From: Kangiellaceae bacterium
GTDB taxonomy: Bacteria > Pseudomonadota > Gammaproteobacteria > Enterobacterales > Kangiellaceae
Assembly (NCBI GenBank): GCA_019090895.1
Contig: JAHRVB010000026.1
Span: forward strand, 1 to 45,297
Length of the DNA stretch: 45,297 nucleotides
Reading direction: 5' to 3'
In this document: positions 44,412 to 45,297 of the stretch, one piece after another
Layout of the letters: the number at the start of each line of letters is the position of its first letter
Numbering within the stretch: the first letter of the stretch is position 1
The notes under the pieces: model-generated
What the model saw: only the letters and a program-made list of their open reading frames with translations
Told to the model about the DNA's origin: nothing
Databases searched by the model: none
Position numbers and translations under genes: made by a program

Positions 44412-45297
44412 ATGCAGTTAGATTCAATCATCAAAGAATACGGTATTAAGTTCGAGCAGAATGCAGAAAAAGCGGATACCGAAAATAACTTCGTTCTGGA
44501 AAATTTAAAGTCTCTAAAAAGAGAAGGCGTACATAAAATGCTGGTGCCGAAAGCACTTGGCGGATCCGGAATTAGTTATTCCGAGCTATGTGACTTCATC
44601 AAGAAACTAGCGACCTTTTGCCCTTCAACAGCTTTGACGTTATCAATGCATCAACACTTAGTCGCCGTCTTGGTATTCAAGCATAATAATGGTGATGAGT
44701 CGGCGACTCACACCCTAAAGCTAATCGCTGATAAAGACATTGCTTTACTCAGTACCGGTGGGGGCGATTGGTTATCTTCTAATGGAACTGCAAAGAAAGT
44801 CGATGGCGGTTATCTAATAAATTGTAGAAAGTCATTCTGTAGTGGTGCTCAATTGGCCGATGTCGTTATAACGAGTTGTGCCTTTAAAGACGAAGAAAAA
44901 GAAACAGTCTTACATTTTAGCAGCCCAATGAATATTGACGGAATCACCATTATCGACGATTGGGATTCCATGGGTATGAGAGGAACTGGTTCTTGTTCCG
45001 TTGAATTCAAAGATATCTTTATTCCAGATGAAAAAATTGCCTTACAACGACCTCGAGGGGTATGGCATCCAGCGCTCAACTTGACCAGTACGTTTGTTTT
45101 CCCCATCATTAACTCCGTCTATGCGGGCATCACTGAAGCACTGTGTAACAAGACCATTGAACTTCTAACCGGTCGAAAAGGTATCGCGAGCCATAGCTTG
45201 GCTTCTCTTGGAGAAATGAAGAACCATCAAAAAATCACTCAATGGGCGCACAAGCAACTGGTTGAAAATGCCAACAACCTACAAGTAACTCCAAACG
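44412..45297 (+). CDS. Acyl-CoA dehydrogenase family protein (3' truncated by window edge)
   Basis: The first 295 codons of an acyl-CoA dehydrogenase-like flavoprotein, continuing past the window. The N-terminal helical domain (LKSLKREGVHKMLVPKALGGSGISYSEL) and the FAD-binding beta domain with STGGGDW and DSMGMRGTGSCSVEFKDIFIPDE are evident. Members may be dehydrogenases or flavin monooxygenases of the DszC/HpaH type. The GSGA-like TGGG block and the missing C-terminal catalytic region prevent a choice. The ATG has AGGA seven bases upstream. It follows the HxlR gene by 71 bp on the same strand. Confidence 0.85.
   Translation, partial: MQLDSIIKEYGIKFEQNAEKADTENNFVLENLKSLKREGVHKMLVPKALGGSGISYSELCDFIKKLATFCPSTALTLSMHQHLVAVLVFKHNNGDESATHTLKLIADKDIALLSTGGGDWLSSNGTAKKVDGGYLINCRKSFCSGAQLADVVITSCAFKDEEKETVLHFSSPMNIDGITIIDDWDSMGMRGTGSCSVEFKDIFIPDEKIALQRPRGVWHPALNLTSTFVFPIINSVYAGITEALCNKTIELLTGRKGIASHSLASLGEMKNHQKITQWAHKQLVENANNLQVTPN

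Noticed and set aside
1..45297. CRISPR arrays, tRNA or rRNA genes, prophage or complete transposons
   Set aside because: Reading by eye I saw no spaced direct repeats, cloverleaf sequences, integrase or transposase genes. A tRNA or repeat finder was not available to exclude them fully.

Overview
This window is an AT-rich chromosomal stretch from what looks like a marine heterotrophic gammaproteobacterium. I infer this from hemH followed by a DUF2956 gene, a gammaproteobacterial-type trmK, an Alteromonadales-style TonB-dependent receptor and a GGDEF-EAL protein. I cannot name the genus. There is no rRNA, tRNA, CRISPR array, prophage or complete insertion sequence. The left edge cuts hemH and the right edge cuts an acyl-CoA dehydrogenase family gene.

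Left flank (1-9035): the 3' end of hemH overlaps a DUF2956 gene. Next come a fused isobutyryl-CoA mutase (icmF) behind an extended -10 promoter, a short MITE-like inverted-repeat segment, a SnoaL-like protein, a minus-strand pair (a secreted S12 serine hydrolase with C-terminal helical repeats, then trmK), and a two-gene unit of an XRE-cupin regulator and a GNAT acetyltransferase behind a 20-bp perfect palindrome.

Core (9096-32539): a compact pectin / galacturonan utilisation locus in four transcription units. (i) uxaB-uxaA-kdgK, minus strand, with ATGA and TAATG overlaps, takes tagaturonate to KDPG. (ii) kduD-kduI, a three-component TRAP transporter and a LacI-family regulator, plus strand, handle the unsaturated-uronate branch, uptake and control. 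(iii) Two GH28 proteins, uxaC, a DUF4861-GH105 lipoprotein and a CE12-CE8 fusion, minus strand, demethylate, deacetylate and depolymerise pectin and isomerise galacturonate. (iv) A TonB-dependent receptor, plus strand, with a strong terminator, faces a convergent GH43 gene. The inferred flow is: TonB receptor uptake of oligomers, periplasmic or membrane-anchored trimming, TRAP uptake of (unsaturated) uronates, then UxaC/B/A or KduI/D to 2-keto-3-deoxygluconate, then KdgK to KDPG. KDPG aldolase and any polysaccharide lyase are not in the window.

The main regulatory observation is that the same 14-bp palindrome (TGCCACCGGTAGCA, or its exact reverse complement) lies in the kduD promoter and just downstream of the TonB-receptor promoter. 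A 12/14 version abuts the -10 of the GH28 operon. This has the form of a LacI-family operator and is most simply assigned to the regulator at 17829-18863.

Right flank (32827-45297): small secreted or membrane proteins of unknown function (one DUF6265, one Sel1-like), a divergent LysR/azoreductase pair around a palindrome, a three-gene unit of a PstS-like mini binding protein, an outer-membrane protein and a GGDEF-EAL protein, a secreted TPR protein, an HxlR regulator with a C-terminal extension, and the truncated acyl-CoA dehydrogenase.
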